In this document: piece after piece, positions 48,620 to 61,339 of the stretch
How the letters are laid out: the number at the start of each line of letters is the position of its first letter
How positions within the stretch are numbered: the first letter of the stretch is position 1
Origin: Trichuris trichiura
Lineage: Eukaryota > Nematoda > Enoplea > Trichinellida > Trichuridae
DNA length: 64,000 nt
Assembly (NCBI GenBank): GCA_037903355.1
Contig: JBAJFE010000035.1
Coordinates: 186,001 to 250,000 of the forward strand
Reading direction: 5' to 3'
Made by a program: the position numbers and the translations under genes
Notes under the pieces: model-generated
Told to the model about the DNA's origin: nothing
Databases searched by the model: none
Seen by the model: the letters and a program-made list of their open reading frames with translations, nothing else

Positions 48620-51600
48620 AAAAGAGAAGACAGGACACACCCAGCGCAAATAAGCATCGCTTTCTCTGTCTCTCTCACTCTCTAGCTTGGTTTGTGTGTG
48701 TGTCTGTGTGTGTCTGAGCCGGGTACCCTGGAAAGCCCGCAGAGGTCCGCCCCCGTCGTAAACACACGTCGCCACGGAGCGGCAGGAGCAGAAAGTCAAC
48801 ATGCGTGTGCCCGAGCCCCAAGCAAAACAGCCGTGTTTGAACCAAGCTCTCACTCTCGCACTCTTTCTCTCTCTCTCTCTATCAACCCTCCGCTTTCACG
48901 CTCTCTCTCCGCTCAGACAATTTCTATCTCCATTCTGCATGCATAATGCTTACCAGAAAACCCACCGTTCAACGGGGCTGCCGCTTTGTAAATAACGGGC
49001 CCATCGATGATGTCGTACAGCGAAAAAAGGGATGCTCAGGCAGGCGACCCAAACAAGCGTACCGACGCCATCGTCAACCAATGAACTGTCGGATCGTTGC
49101 GACGAAAGCGTGCCCACCTTAGCGCGCCCACTAACCGGCGCAAGCGATCGTCAACCTGCGCGCCGGCGCGCACGGTCAGATAAGGTTAATGGAGCTGCCC
49201 TGGTCAGACGGACCATCGTCCCGTTACGCCGCTGCCTATTGACGACCGCCGCCGTCGATGACAACGACAACGAAGAGGCCACAGCAAGGCCACTGACCTC
49301 GCATGTCCCGGTCAGGGCATTTCCCCTGTTTGATCGGCAGAACAACACATACGAAGGTCTAAAGCTAAGCGAGCTTGCAAGGTCGGCATCAGGAGAAGAC
49401 GAGCCATTGCCACCTACACCGAAAGGCAACGAAGACGACAACGACGACGGCAGCGACGATAACAACAACGACAAAGCGCGGCAGCAACGTCAGCCGCGAC
49501 TAAAATACGCGGCGCGAACCTTATATGCAGTAGGTATTGTCGTTTCGGACGGGGGACGCTTTAAGTTCAAAAATGATCCAACTGTGAACGCGATTGGTGC
49601 TTGCAGCCGAAGCGCTTGGCGCCCTCTAGTGCCGACAAAGCCTAAAAAGTCAAAAAGAGTAGCGAAACGGAGTGAGAGCAAGCGAGCGAGAGAGAGAGAG
49701 GGGGCCCGGAAAACAGTATAGGCAGCCAAAGAGGGCTGCTGCGCTGTGGGGCGAATGCCAGTCCGTTGATGGGTTAACCAGTTTCTGACTGATAGGAGTG
49801 ATGACGCGGGCAGGCGAGAGAGAAACAGGAGAAATGAATTCGACGTTGGTCATTCGCCGAAGCGCTTAGCCGTCACGGTGTGGCCCGCTTTCGGGACAGC
49901 CAAAGGAAGTCGTGGTCTCGAAACAACTACGGAACAACGGTCATCACGCAAAAGGTCCGGATGCGTTTTGCGCTGCAGGCTGTTTTGCCCACCGGCTGGC
50001 CCAAATATCTGTCGCTAGTCGTCAAGCGCAGCCCATATCAACGACAACATCCCGACTTGCCAGGCGATGGGCGTCCCGTCTGGCCGACAAGAGAGGCACG
50101 GAGAGAATACAAGTTGGCAACGTCCCGTCGATTGCTACAGACTGACTGGACGTCTGAATCGTAGCAACGTGGGCCTACCTTACGAAAGATGGCTGCGTCG
50201 ATTCTCGCTTTTAGCAGCAGCCTCGTCCTGGCACCTTTCGGTTGAGCACTGTGCTTAGTGAACGAACCCTATCGCGCCGTTTTTGTTGACCCACCGTGCG
50301 CTTGCATGCCGAATTGCAAACAGATTTGCAGCATAGGCCGTTTGAAAACCGGGCGCAATAGGGCAATGCTCTTCCTTAGCTGCAAGGCTGCCGGCGAAAA
50401 TGGAGCGACAATGGCTTCCCCATTGGTGCAGCAAAATCGACAAAGCTTCGGTTGTAGTGCCCATCTTTTGGTCCATTTTTGCGCGATTGACAAGCAGGAT
50501 GCGGAATAGGGCGCGTCTACGAAGGACCGGTTTGCGCTTCGAAGGCTACGGAAGTTGGCAGGCATAAGGCCCTCGACGGGACGTCAACAGGTGGGAGCTG
50601 AAGTGATTGGTGCCAGTCAGCCGTAGAGATGTTCCACAATTCGGGAGATTTACCCAATGCGGAAGCTTCTTCGTCGGGGCGCGCTCTCTTTAGTCAAATG
50701 GTGGTTTTTTCGTTTTGACGGCAACCCCTTTTGGGTCACGAAGCTCCGAGCGCGGGGAGTCGCATCCATCCATTGCGATGACGCCCACGGACGACGCTTC
50801 AGAACCGGAACCGACAACTGATGGATAGAATCAGCAACGGTTGACGACCGACTTTCGGGGCAAAAACATGGGCGCGCAGCTCCTCCAGTCTTGACTGGCA
50901 TTGATGGCCCTTCGATTGCCGTCGACGCGCCAAAGAGACATTATGGGGAAAGCTCTATTGAGACCAGACTACGAGCGCGCTAGCATTGAAACTCTGTTGC
51001 CAGCCGGCAGCTGGTGCCAAAGGATCGAAAGGACGCGCCCTTGTTTTGACTGGGCCAACAAGAGGCCGCGAGACTTGGTCAAATGGCACCGCGGAATGGA
51101 GGACCCTGACGAAAAGGCAAAGATAAACCTTACTGCTGCTTCTGTTTCTGCTGATCGTTGTCGTTAGCGGCCTTGACGCCTCCACTGGACAGAAGACTTT
51201 AAAAGAGCGGAAATGTTTGGCGCTTGGCCACCACCGAGGGTCAGGGAGACAATGGTGCCTTTCTGCGCAACCACCGTCAAAATTCGAACTGTCGGACCGG
51301 CTCGCGTCATTGGCGTCCCAGAAGAGCCGCCTATACGTCGGGGGGTCGCGCCTGAATGACCTCGAAACGGGCGAATCAAGGCGAAGCACCACGGACCGCG
51401 GCAGTCCAGGCACTGTCCAGTAAGGTGAATCGATTGAGCACGCGGCAAATGATCAGGGTCACGACCTATAAATGGTCCGACCAGCCAAAGTTGGGGAAAC
51501 GGCCTGATCGGCTGTCTCGACGTGTCTGACACCCAACGGTGCCGTTCCGTTCGACGTGTGCAACCCATCGACGAAATATGACGATAACGAAGACGGCGGT

Positions 51601-54600
51601 CGCCAACTGTAGCTGAGCGGAAAGAACAAGGCGCTTCGACGGTGTTACCAACGACGTCTAATAGTCGGTTGGGAATATCGCTACAAGGAGAAAAACCTTC
51701 TTTGCGCACGGTTTTACGGTCCGCCGGTCCGCAATAGCGCTGCAATGGCGCCCGCAGTGCATCAGCTCCTACTGCGCAATCGTTAAAGCAGCGGCCAACA
51801 ACAAGACCCGCATTGAAAGCAGCCTTGGGGACACACGGACGGCAATGCAATCCTTCAAACGCCAGCCGACGCGCGACAATGTAGGGTGGTTCAAATTGTT
51901 GCTGCGGAGACGGGACGAACGAAAGCAAACTACGTTGCTGAAAAGAAAAGAAAAAACTTTTAAGCTGCCTGTATGCACACGATAGTAGTGTCCTTTTCCG
52001 TAACGCTTCCGTCAGCAAGCATTGGCGTCTATACTAGCCAACAGTCTATAGATATTCCCACGCTCTTGGACATTATCGCGACAACGCCGATGCGCTACTA
52101 ACCTTGCTATATGCAAGCTATCGACCAGTAGATAAAAGTCGACGCGCTACTGCTCAGCGAAAAAACTGAATAGACGAAACCGTCGCGGACTATAAGGCTA
52201 AATTTGGGGACACTTTCTCCGCTAGGAACGCGTATTTGCGAAATGCGCAGCAAAGAAAGAGCACGCTGCAGTTGGAGACATTTGCATTCGATTTCACCCA
52301 ACTCTAAGGGCAATGGGACATGGCTACGTTACTCATACGTCATGACCGGCTGGCAGTGTACGATGGGGCGAAACGATGAGACATAAAGGCATAAAATTAA
52401 ACCTTAGCCGAAACCTTATTTTGCGTAGGGACAATCGAAAACCGACAACGCTTATCTAACACAGCAGCAGCTTGAATGGTCGACATTGTTTCAGGATATG
52501 CATTCAGAAATGCTGTTTATGCCAGTTGTATACTAAAAAAAAGAATGGAGCAATATCTGAATGAGGAAAGAGCTAAGGCATGTAAGTGCACGGAGCAAAA
52601 CCCCAGTTTAGGCATCGGTCGTTTAAAAGGAAAAAAGAAAACGTACCTTGGCAACAGGCATGCAACTTGCAATACTTTGAGAAAGCAGATTTCTACCGAG
52701 TTGGACTCACTTATAGTACAGTGGCTGCTCTGTTGGCTTCTGTAGTCCAGGCAGATGTTCATTCAAAAAAGAAGATGAACCAGATGGTCAAAAGCGTGCG
52801 AGACAAACTTCTTGAAAACTTTTCATGCTACAGCGTCCATTGAAGAGTCAGCGTAATACCGGTAATTGTCGTAGGCGTTCGATGGCCTAAGCAGATGTTC
52901 TGTTTTAAGGAAAAGCCGCATGCCAAACGTCCAAATTATGCAAATTTTTGAAGCTGCTCTTCAGGGAACGTCTATCAGCTTCAATCGACTTCAGTCTCTT
53001 ATAAAAATGTATACCGGTTCGCTTAAGACAATGAAGCCGTAAGAGCTTGTGACTGTCCAAGCAGATGTTCGCTCGGAAGAAAGCAAGAGACGACTGGCGT
53101 TGTGTACATGCAAATAAGCATTTTGTAACAGCGTTGCAACAGCGCGCACCCTTGTTGCGCGTGGTTCTTGCGGCATCAGTTTTTCAAAAGCGGACACTGC
53201 TGGAACGGGAAAATGCGAGCTGGTGTGGCGAGCGGAAAAAAAATTTTGAAAATAGTACACCGCCGTCGAATTGTCGTCGCTCAACGGACGCGCCCCGGGA
53301 CTTCGCTGCTTTGGAGAGGGAACAATATCCGCGTCAATGGAACAACAGCCCGAATGGCAATACGAGACTGGCGGCGAATGGACGGCAAATCGCTCGGATT
53401 GATTTCCGGTGGAACCCGTCAAGCCGCCGACCGGTCTCTCTTCGCTGCTAGGACATGTCAACACATGGCGCAACTGTGTAACTTCGGCTGTCCGTACAGC
53501 CGGTTGCCCACTGAGCGGCTTTGTTCGCTTTGATCAACCGAGATGTATAAGTCGCTCAGAAGGTGCTGTAGAAGAGAAGATACTGACAGAGCTGAAAGAG
53601 TACAGAAAATTGGGCATTGCAAAGCTTTGACCGTACCAGAATGGTTTTCAATGGCCATATCGAGTCTCTTACGTTAATCAAATCTTTTGAAAACATTTTT
53701 GTTATTCTCCCACGGAGAGAATAGAATAGCAACAAAGTAAAAGAGAAGACTTAATGACCACAAAAAGAGAGAGCTTTCCATTCGTCTTTTCGGCGGTAGC
53801 TGCGCTGTACCGTAAAAGGGAATTTTGCCAAATAATAAGTGCGCAACAGGTTGGCGCTGCCAGGTGGAACTCAATCGCTACGATTTGCCATGTGACACCC
53901 TTTTGCCTGCGCGAGCTCCACTTTATAGGGCTGAACGTTTGTTGTCCTTATCGACATGCAAAGCGGCTCATCTCGGAAGAGTACATCGAAAACGAGCTGT
54001 CTATTTCGTTGTCCATGAAGTGGCCACTGCAAAACATAAAGGCGGGAGAAACTGCAAAAGGGAAATCTTTAAAAAAAACTTTTCTTGTTAGCCATTAAAG
54101 GTTGGTGCGCCTGAGAAAGCCTTTCCTATTTGCACTATAGTCTGAGCCAGCTGTTTTTATTCAAGTAAACCAAGTTGACCAATGACAACATCCTATGTAT
54201 GACATAAAAAGTAAAATAAAATAACAACAGTGACGAGGTGCGCTTAGGTGAACCAAAGGCCAGCTGGCTCGACCATCTCAGATTGACTAAAAGGATCAAA
54301 TCATATCGAACCGGGGTACGCGATTATCGAAAGCTACGGCCGATATCGTAGCCACTTCCGGAGCCGCCATTGCGAAACTAGCAGCAAAGGACTTTTGAAA
54401 TTGGAGCTCAACAATGCGCCAAGCGAGACGCCCTCCGGCAGCCGGCACGATCAAGTGTCGCCGTAGGGAAGCGGACCGCAAACGGCAAGGATCGCGTTGC
54501 TCGACTGGAGTCCCCTTTGCTTCACGCACGCATCGTCTGCGCTCCCGCACCCATATGACACGGGCTATTATTGCAAGCAAGAAAATGATGGAAAACATTT

Positions 54601-56500
54601 CGATGGTGTCAGCCCCGAAAAATGGCCGCATTCGGGCTAACCATAAGGAAAAGCTTACTTAGGCTGCCATGGCTTGCATGCAGTCCGGAATTAGAAAGAT
54701 GGATTCGGCCTCTTCGCCTCGGCTATCCTTTCTCGGCAATGATCGAGATCGCGTCGCCGGCACCAGGTGAACCGAACTCTCCAATTTGCCGACCGACCAG
54801 CCAAGTATCGATGATGCGCAGAGGCGGGAATCAATGGGGCTAGTAGAAAATTTGCCTCTTCTTCGACGCGAGAACAAGGGTCGATTCAAAGCTTTATGGG
54901 CACGATCGATTGGCGCGTGACTACTGCTGCTAATACTAGTGGTGCCGGACGCCGCAGTCGGGAAAGTAGGTACCAAGGAACCCACTGCTTGGTCGGCACG
55001 CCTTTCGATAATTGCAGGTCCTACCTGGAAATGCGTTCGTGTCATCTGTTGCAAGGACATTAAAGCTTGTCAGGGCACACATCCCTATGCTATGCAATCG
55101 ATCGAGCGACTTCAGTTCCCGGACGCGAAAGTTGTTTTCCGTCGTCAGCACTTAGGGTTAGCAAGCAGGCACACTTGCCCACTGAACTGAGCGCGAGGGT
55201 TCGTTTACATTAAGTGGCTAATAGAAGTGGAGAATGCTCGGAGGGAAATGCGCACTTTGACGGCCGTTATTGACCACTGTTGATCTATGTACGGCCATGG
55301 TTACCATAGGAATGATGGCGCTAGCAGCAGCCGGAGTTGGGAGCTGCTAAGGAACTGTGAGGTTCACAGAAGGAGGGGGCACATCGACCCACCCAGGAGT
55401 ACTTACCAGAAGATCAATGAGCGGCTGTCAGTCTCATGGTTTGAAGCGGAGTCAATTAGTCAATGGAAATGGCCACGCAACCGTGAGTCTCTACCGCGCA
55501 TATCAAGCTAAAGGCAGGGTTGGCGCAGGGAAGAGGTCCGTAGCGAGGGAAAACACGGAGGAAAATGGCGTTCGATCGCCGTCGTCGATGCTGAGCAACA
55601 TGGAGCATTTGAAAGTAGGGAAACAGGTTGTTTCTGAGTGACAAAGCCGGCCGATTCCGCTATTGTTGAGCCGGCTCCTCATGGTAACCGCGCGGTCGAT
55701 AGATAATCAAGAACCGAGAAGAAGTCTCCTTGTCTTCGACCGGCCAAGTTCCTCGCTGTCTGTTTTCATTGCCAGATGCCATGGCCGACGCTGTCATCAA
55801 CTTGGCGACTGGCGTGGAGTTAGGCACGCGCCACAAAGTGTGCAGTCGAGCTAATGACGTGAGCCCGGCGCGACTAGGAGATAGCCGTTACGAAAGCTTG
55901 GCTCTTCTCCGTAAAAGTTTCTCTCACCAAGCCAGGTTTGCCTGCCGATCAATGATCCGAACTAGCCGTTTCTCGCTACCGTCAAGCAATGGCGCCACTA
56001 AGTGAGTGAGTGAAATAGACGCAGTCACATTTTGTCCAATCTTCTTCTCCTCTCTCTTACTCTTTCATACCATGGAGCTTTGCGGTGAGCACTTTCTTCC
56101 TTGCTGCTCTTGCATCAGCAGCTGTGGCGTTTTCGCCGGCGGCAGCGCCCGTCCCATTCAGTCTTGGGCAACAGCGGTGTAGCTGCGGTAGGAAAAAGAA
56201 GAAGCGTCAGACCTTAATCCATAGCGTCGTCAACGAAGCTGGGAACGTAAAGAGTATTGAACAGCAAAGCAGCAAAATTAGCTAGCAATGGAAGGATGCA
56301 GTAGAATATGTGAGTACGTGAGAGTGAGAGACAAGGAGAAAGAGAGAGAGTGAGAAGGGGCCAAGTAATAAAGCCATTCCATTGAACGAACAAGACCTAG
56401 GGAAGGCGTTGTCGTAATGAAAGATCCCTTGGCTACACCATTGGCTGCAAGGAGAATGAGAAACGACGAGCAGTCTCCATCATATCACATAACTAAAATA

Positions 56501-59230
56501 AACACAGCTACTCTAAGCTGAACTCCATCCCGTGCCGCGCCTGTCTTCCTATCTCCTGCGTGTGCGCCTCTCTCCTGGCAGCCGATAGCTAGGAAGCTGG
56601 CGCAAGCACACACTCCAGCGGCATTGTTCCTTACTGGAAAATTGACTTAACGTTCCTTCAACTTGGAATCATCTCGCTTAGTCTCTCCAGGGCTCTATGT
56701 ATGCTAAAAGGGTGCTCGCAAGGCGATCGGAAAAAAATGCGGACCATCAATTTTCCGTCAGCCATCTTTGCCGGCTCACTTTCACACTTGCTGTCTTGTC
56801 AGTGTTAATCAGCGAATAGGCTTGCTCATTTCGTTGCTTCTTCCATAAACCAGAAGCCATAAACGGATGTCATAGCGTGAACTGGCTATATTACGCCAGA
56901 AAACTGATTACCGAACGTGCAATGTCTAAGCGATCGTCGATAACCTACGAATGAAAGGAGCTAAATTTAAAATTAAAAATTTGCATAAATCAAGAACTTA
57001 TGTTGCACGTCAACTATTTGTCAAGCGTCCGAATGCTAAACATGGCTGCTATAGCCATGCCGAAACAGCATTTTCGCCTTGAACTCAAAATGTCTATGCC
57101 ATTTAGGGTAGTGCAACAACAGATGAAGGGTCCTATGTCTGCAGGACGTTTTGACTACTTTGTACTAGTAATATTGAAAGCTTTGCTTGCTCCGAAAATA
57201 ATCAGACCTTATCCTGCTATAAAAAAACATTCGAATATACGGTGTCTACCCAACTGAAAGTTCAAAGCTGATGCTAGAAGATCCCAGTTTGTATAAACAT
57301 AACGGACAGCAAACTGGCATAACTAAAAACGAAAGCTTGTCAAAGCAAACTCATAGAAAAAAATGGAATAAAACCAAGTGAACCTTTCGCTCGATGTGAT
57401 TTCGTTTGCTAAGAAGGAAACAGCTTTAAAAGTATAAAAAATGGGCGAACTCGAAAAGTATAGAGCAAACGCTATGTTACGCAATAACTTTGTGTAAATG
57501 AGTCTTACTTGTAACCATGCAAAGAAATATGTTCTAGGATTGTTCTGCTGCAAAATTTTAAAACTTAAATAAATGATACTGCCCATGAGCTCATTATACA
57601 TCGTTATTTACAGCATATTAATCGTTGAAGCTAAGTGTGCTGCCTTGCCGGAACGAACATGAAAATGAGTTCACTTAATAAGCGATTTTACGTTGTAGTG
57701 ACGTTTCCTACCTTGCTCTCGTAGAATTTCGAACATCTTGCCTGCAACATAGTCACTTTAGCTTTAAAAAGAATTTTTCAAATTCGCCTCGTGAATATTA
57801 AAGAACAAATTAAATCCTACCTCTAAACCAAATGTGGGGAGAGATACGAATTTTCTCTTGTTCTTCATTTCAGTTACGTAAATATGGCGGCGAGTAACCT
57901 CAAATTTTACTCCCGTTATTAACAAAACCTACTTCTTTATTCTCCCTTAATTAGTACAACATTGTGACCTCACAGAAAAACTGCCAGTTTTTTAGGCGTT
58001 TTGAAATAATAAATATTATGCTCAGTTGATACTTCCACATAGTTTTAATTATTTTTTTACTTTACTGAGCACATGACATTAGGCAATACAAAATTATCAA
58101 ATCAGTACAAAAACAGAACATTTGGAACATGAGCCCTACCGAAAGAAGCTTAAAAGGCCCACCGTTAAGGAAAAAAGGTTATCACAACTTTGAAGACATC
58201 ATTAAAAGCGCCGCTTTCCATGCTGGAAAATTCAAAGCAGGCAAAAGCATTGGCATTCGATAAGTATTGAATCCTGTCCCATTGCACTCTTGTATGCCAT
58301 CAAAATTTGTTCTTTAACCGTTCTTGCGACGGATGCGCACGTTTCCAGGGGCGTGCAGAGGCAAGCAGCAGAATAGTTGAGAAAAGCATTAATTGGCAGA
58401 CTTTTCGGGCCAAATATATTTCTCTTTCTAGCGTCACCTAGTCGCTGTCCAAATTACAATATCTCGATTTTCGTCTAACAACCGCGCCTTAAAAAAATCC
58501 GGTTCTATTTGACCACAATTAAAAGTTACTGTATCATTGAACGATTTGCAAGTTTGCATAAGTTCGCCTGCTTGGATGAACTAGCTTAATGCAGCCAAGC
58601 CATTTGAATTTTAAACTATGTTAATCAACAGCAGTGCATCATCAGTTTTCCATAAAAATTAACTAATTTTTGGCAGTACATGTGGCTTAAAAATAGGCCT
58701 TTTTGCGACTGATCTGAAGGCGTTTAAGAAATGTATTCAGAATAAATAAACCGTTTTTTGAACTTGTAGCGCAATCTGTTACCTGGAATAAAGTTCCACA
58801 CCCATCACGAGAACTAAAGAACAAAAAAGTGAATGTCTAGGAAGCTATTTTGAAAAGATTAAATGAAATAATTTCTTAAAGTAGTGTGGGAGTTTTCTCG
58901 TGCTGTTATTTTTGCAACACTTGTTGCGATTAGACAATTACATCAGCTAATAAACTTAAACATTTAGCACCAGTTTTAAAGGTCAGTGTTCGTCAGTGCA
59001 CTGCCTTTAAAGGTCCTCATATATTCAGAAATGTAATATTTTTTGTTTCTTAGACGCTTTATTTGCTTGGGAAGTTCCTTTGCTTCTTTCGTGAATTCAT
59101 AAAATACCCAACTAAAGTTTACCACCCGCTAATGTGTACCTGGCGATGTTTATCATTACTTTCAACGTTTTCTTGAAAACTGGATGTTTTGTAACGGGTT
59201 GAATTTTCATAAACCATTTTTTTCCACCAC
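56501..59230. other. AT-rich DNA without recognised genes
   Basis: GC content drops sharply near 56.6 kb. Short frames at 57000-57257 (plus) and 57323-57601 (minus) have no recognisable features. I see no gene, RNA or strong repeat. Confidence 0.4.
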
Positions 59231-59234
59231 CTCA

Positions 59235-59277
59235 CTGACGACGGAACTAGAGCGTTCCGAAAGCTTTGAACAATAAA
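59235..59277 (+). repeat. Hammerhead-like motif plus AATAAA, copy 3
   Basis: CTGACGA at 59235, then C and a GGAAC/GTTCC stem, GAAA at 59259 and AATAAA at 59272. The order matches 13074 and 13570, but the stem sequence differs while staying paired. The mini-stem III of copy 2 is broken here. Confidence 0.5.
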
Positions 59278-59316
59278 AAGTTGAGTGCGTTGATATCTGT
59301 ACTTTTCTTAATAACG

Positions 59317-59380
59317 GCTCATCCATCCGTTGGTAGAGCAGTTGTTTAGTTTAATTACAGATTAGAAGACCTTACAACGT
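59317..59380 (+). repeat. Dispersed repeat with tRNA D-arm-like segment, copy 3
   Basis: GCTCATCCATCCGTTGGTAG followed by AGCAGTTGTTTAGTTTAATT and ACAGAT. It matches the 12.8 kb hairpin arm and the 13.2 kb copy, and it follows a hammerhead-like motif by about 80 bp, as at 13.1-13.2 kb. The two motifs therefore belong to one element family. Confidence 0.6.
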
Positions 59381-60959
59381 TTTCTGTTGAATTTATAAAC
59401 TTCTGAAGTATTGTTGATCATTAATGCTGCACCCAGTGTGCTAATGAAAAATATTTCGATTTGCATCAATGGAACACTGCGCCAGCGAAAACTGGCTAGC
59501 AGGCTTCTGTACAGCGTCGATTGAAACGACAATAACAATTCTGTTTTTGGATGTAAGGATAAATTTAATAATTAAAAGAATGAAAATCATGCCTGTCATA
59601 TAAGCATAATGAAGCCAAGTACGAAAAACATTACCAACACCAGAAGTATTTCTCATCTTCATTCGGTAAGGCACAAAGCAAGTGAAGCATTGAATGCATA
59701 CACACCCTTCAAAGAAAGCTGTTACTTCATTCCTTTCCATATTATTTTTCCCCTTCCCTGTTTCCCGCGCGAGGCTGCGCTATAACACGACATCGACATT
59801 TCGCATTTGCACTTTGACCGTATTTTTCGTTGCCATCCTCAGGTATCAATAATACATGATAGATAAACAATTAAAACTTTTTTAGCGTTCTTATGGGAAC
59901 AGCTAAGCATTTTGAAAGCCACACAGCACTTTAGGCGTCGAACCTCGCAGTTTTGTCTTAAAAAACGATTAGCAGAACGCAATTTCTGCGGATGAGTTTG
60001 AAAAGCCTAACTGCTTTTGAATTCAAGGATTTTTATTGTTAATGGAATTGAGAAATCATGAAAACTGCACTTTTAGATTTTCTTACCTACTGCCAAAAGA
60101 GTTGCAGTTTTCAAGTATGGGGCGTTGGTAAGAAGGCTGGCAAACTTTTGAAACGACTTAGTTATTTCTACGCTTTTGAAATTATCCGTTAGCGGTCGGT
60201 AAAACTGCTTATTGTTAAACGAGCTGTTAATGATTCTCAAGTTCTATGTTTGCTCATACGTACCTTTTATATACCGCAATCTGGTGACGCTTTCAACTTT
60301 GTATGTATCACGTTTGGTAGAACATTGTCTCTGCAGATGAAAGTTTCAGTTCCCACAACAGTCGTTATTTGTTTCCTGAGTTGTTTTAATACTGTTTTAT
60401 CTTATCTCAAAACGTATATTATTGTTTTGCTTTAATAATGAGTTTAAACCGCTATGAAATCGTCAACTCAGCAAAAGCCCTGCAACTAACTGTTACAAAA
60501 GTCCATTGTTCCTGTTCTGAATCCAAAAATCCAAAATCCAATGAACTGATATCTGACTGTTATTCTGACGTTGACAAGAATGGCAGTGTTTTAGAAGCAA
60601 CGCGTCTATCGTTAAGCATGCGGTTGTTTCTCTTGTGTAATGACCTATTCTATCTTCACCCTAGCACTTTTGATGCATAATTTCAGGCTTTATTATTATT
60701 ATTATTGTTGTTGTTGTTGTTGTTGTTACTGCTGTTTCCTGTTGAGTAGTTCAAATCAAACCATTTCAGTTAAAAAACGCGAAACCACAGTTCCATCGTG
60801 TGGAATTCTGGTTGAAACTATTATGCATAATTGTTTCTCATGTAATACACGTTCACATGAAGGAAAATCGCTCCTAGGCGACTTTTGAGGTAGAGAATGT
60901 TTCCAGAATAACGCACCGCTCAACTTAGTTTCACATCATTTTATCTTTAGCTAGCAGTT
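59381..60959. other. AT-rich DNA with a TTA/TTG microsatellite
   Basis: Short frames at 59441-59740 (minus), 60250-60435, 60438-60680 and 60640-60888 (plus) are not recognisable. A compound TTA then TTG repeat occupies about 60690-60727. Nothing else is supported. Confidence 0.4.
60690..60727. repeat. Compound TTA/TTG microsatellite
   Basis: About five TTA units directly followed by about seven TTG units. Simple-sequence repeat in AT-rich DNA. Confidence 0.85.
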
Positions 60960-61069
60960 GTGTTGCGCGTGACCATATGCAAAGTCACATGAACTTTCAA
61001 AATCTTAAAGATGCTCTGAAAGCTCAGTCCATCTATTCACTGGAGAGTTGTAACAACCTTATACTTGCA

Positions 61070-61339
61070 GAGAAATTGAAGAGTCAGGAAATGGCACAAG
61101 CCAGAAAACTCTCCAGCAACTGACAAATGTAGTTCAGACGTCTAGTGGCTTTGAAAACTATGCAACAACACCTAATACCGCTTTGATGTCAATGCTTATG
61201 ATACGAAAACAGGTAGGATAAGTTGTTCTTGAATGACCTTATAACTATGCACAGATCTGCCGTATTAAAGAAGAACATTTTCAGAGCAACAAAGTTGAAT
61301 ATTTGTTTTAAACTGGAGAAGTACGCTTACGAACATAGT
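61070..61339 (+). other. Possible two-exon gene fragment, unrecognised
   Basis: After a good acceptor (CTTATACTTGCAG, ending at 61070) one frame reads EIEESGNGTSQKTLQQLTNV, then VQTSSGFENYATTPNTALMS and MLMIRKQ, up to a GTAGGA donor at 61213. A 41-bp intron ending in TGCACAG would lead in phase into ICRIKEEHFQSNKVEYLF and a stop. The composition looks more like protein than the surrounding AT-rich DNA, but I recognise no domain and could not place upstream exons. Weak call. Confidence 0.25.

Larger units (their letters stand above)
46570..56500. other. GC-rich, microsatellite-rich DNA upstream of the zinc-finger gene
   Basis: Nearly 10 kb with raised GC and many long open frames on both strands, none with a recognisable domain. 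The longest are 49032-49721 (plus, 229 codons, low complexity) and 51164-52018 (minus, 284 codons). Microsatellites are dense: GA tracts near 46994-47016, 47839-47853, 47910-47970 and 49688-49702; GT-rich near 47575-47630 and 48690-48715; GGC repeats at 48596-48619; CT-rich near 48860-48910; GA near 56336-56351. It probably holds promoter, 5' UTR exons or long-range regulatory DNA of the zinc-finger gene, but nothing proves a transcript. Confidence 0.45.

Noticed and set aside
48581..48853. Alanine-run protein encoded by the GGC repeat
   Set aside because: The frame is only the translation of a trinucleotide repeat with unrelated flanks.
49032..49721. 229-codon plus-strand frame in the GC-rich region
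   Set aside because: Low-complexity Asp/Asn and Arg/Lys runs follow from GAC/AAC and GA repeats; the opposite strand is equally open and no domain is present.
51164..52018. 284-codon minus-strand frame
   Set aside because: No domain, signal or splice context. Rich in Arg and Pro as GC-rich DNA gives by chance; neighbouring frames are open too.
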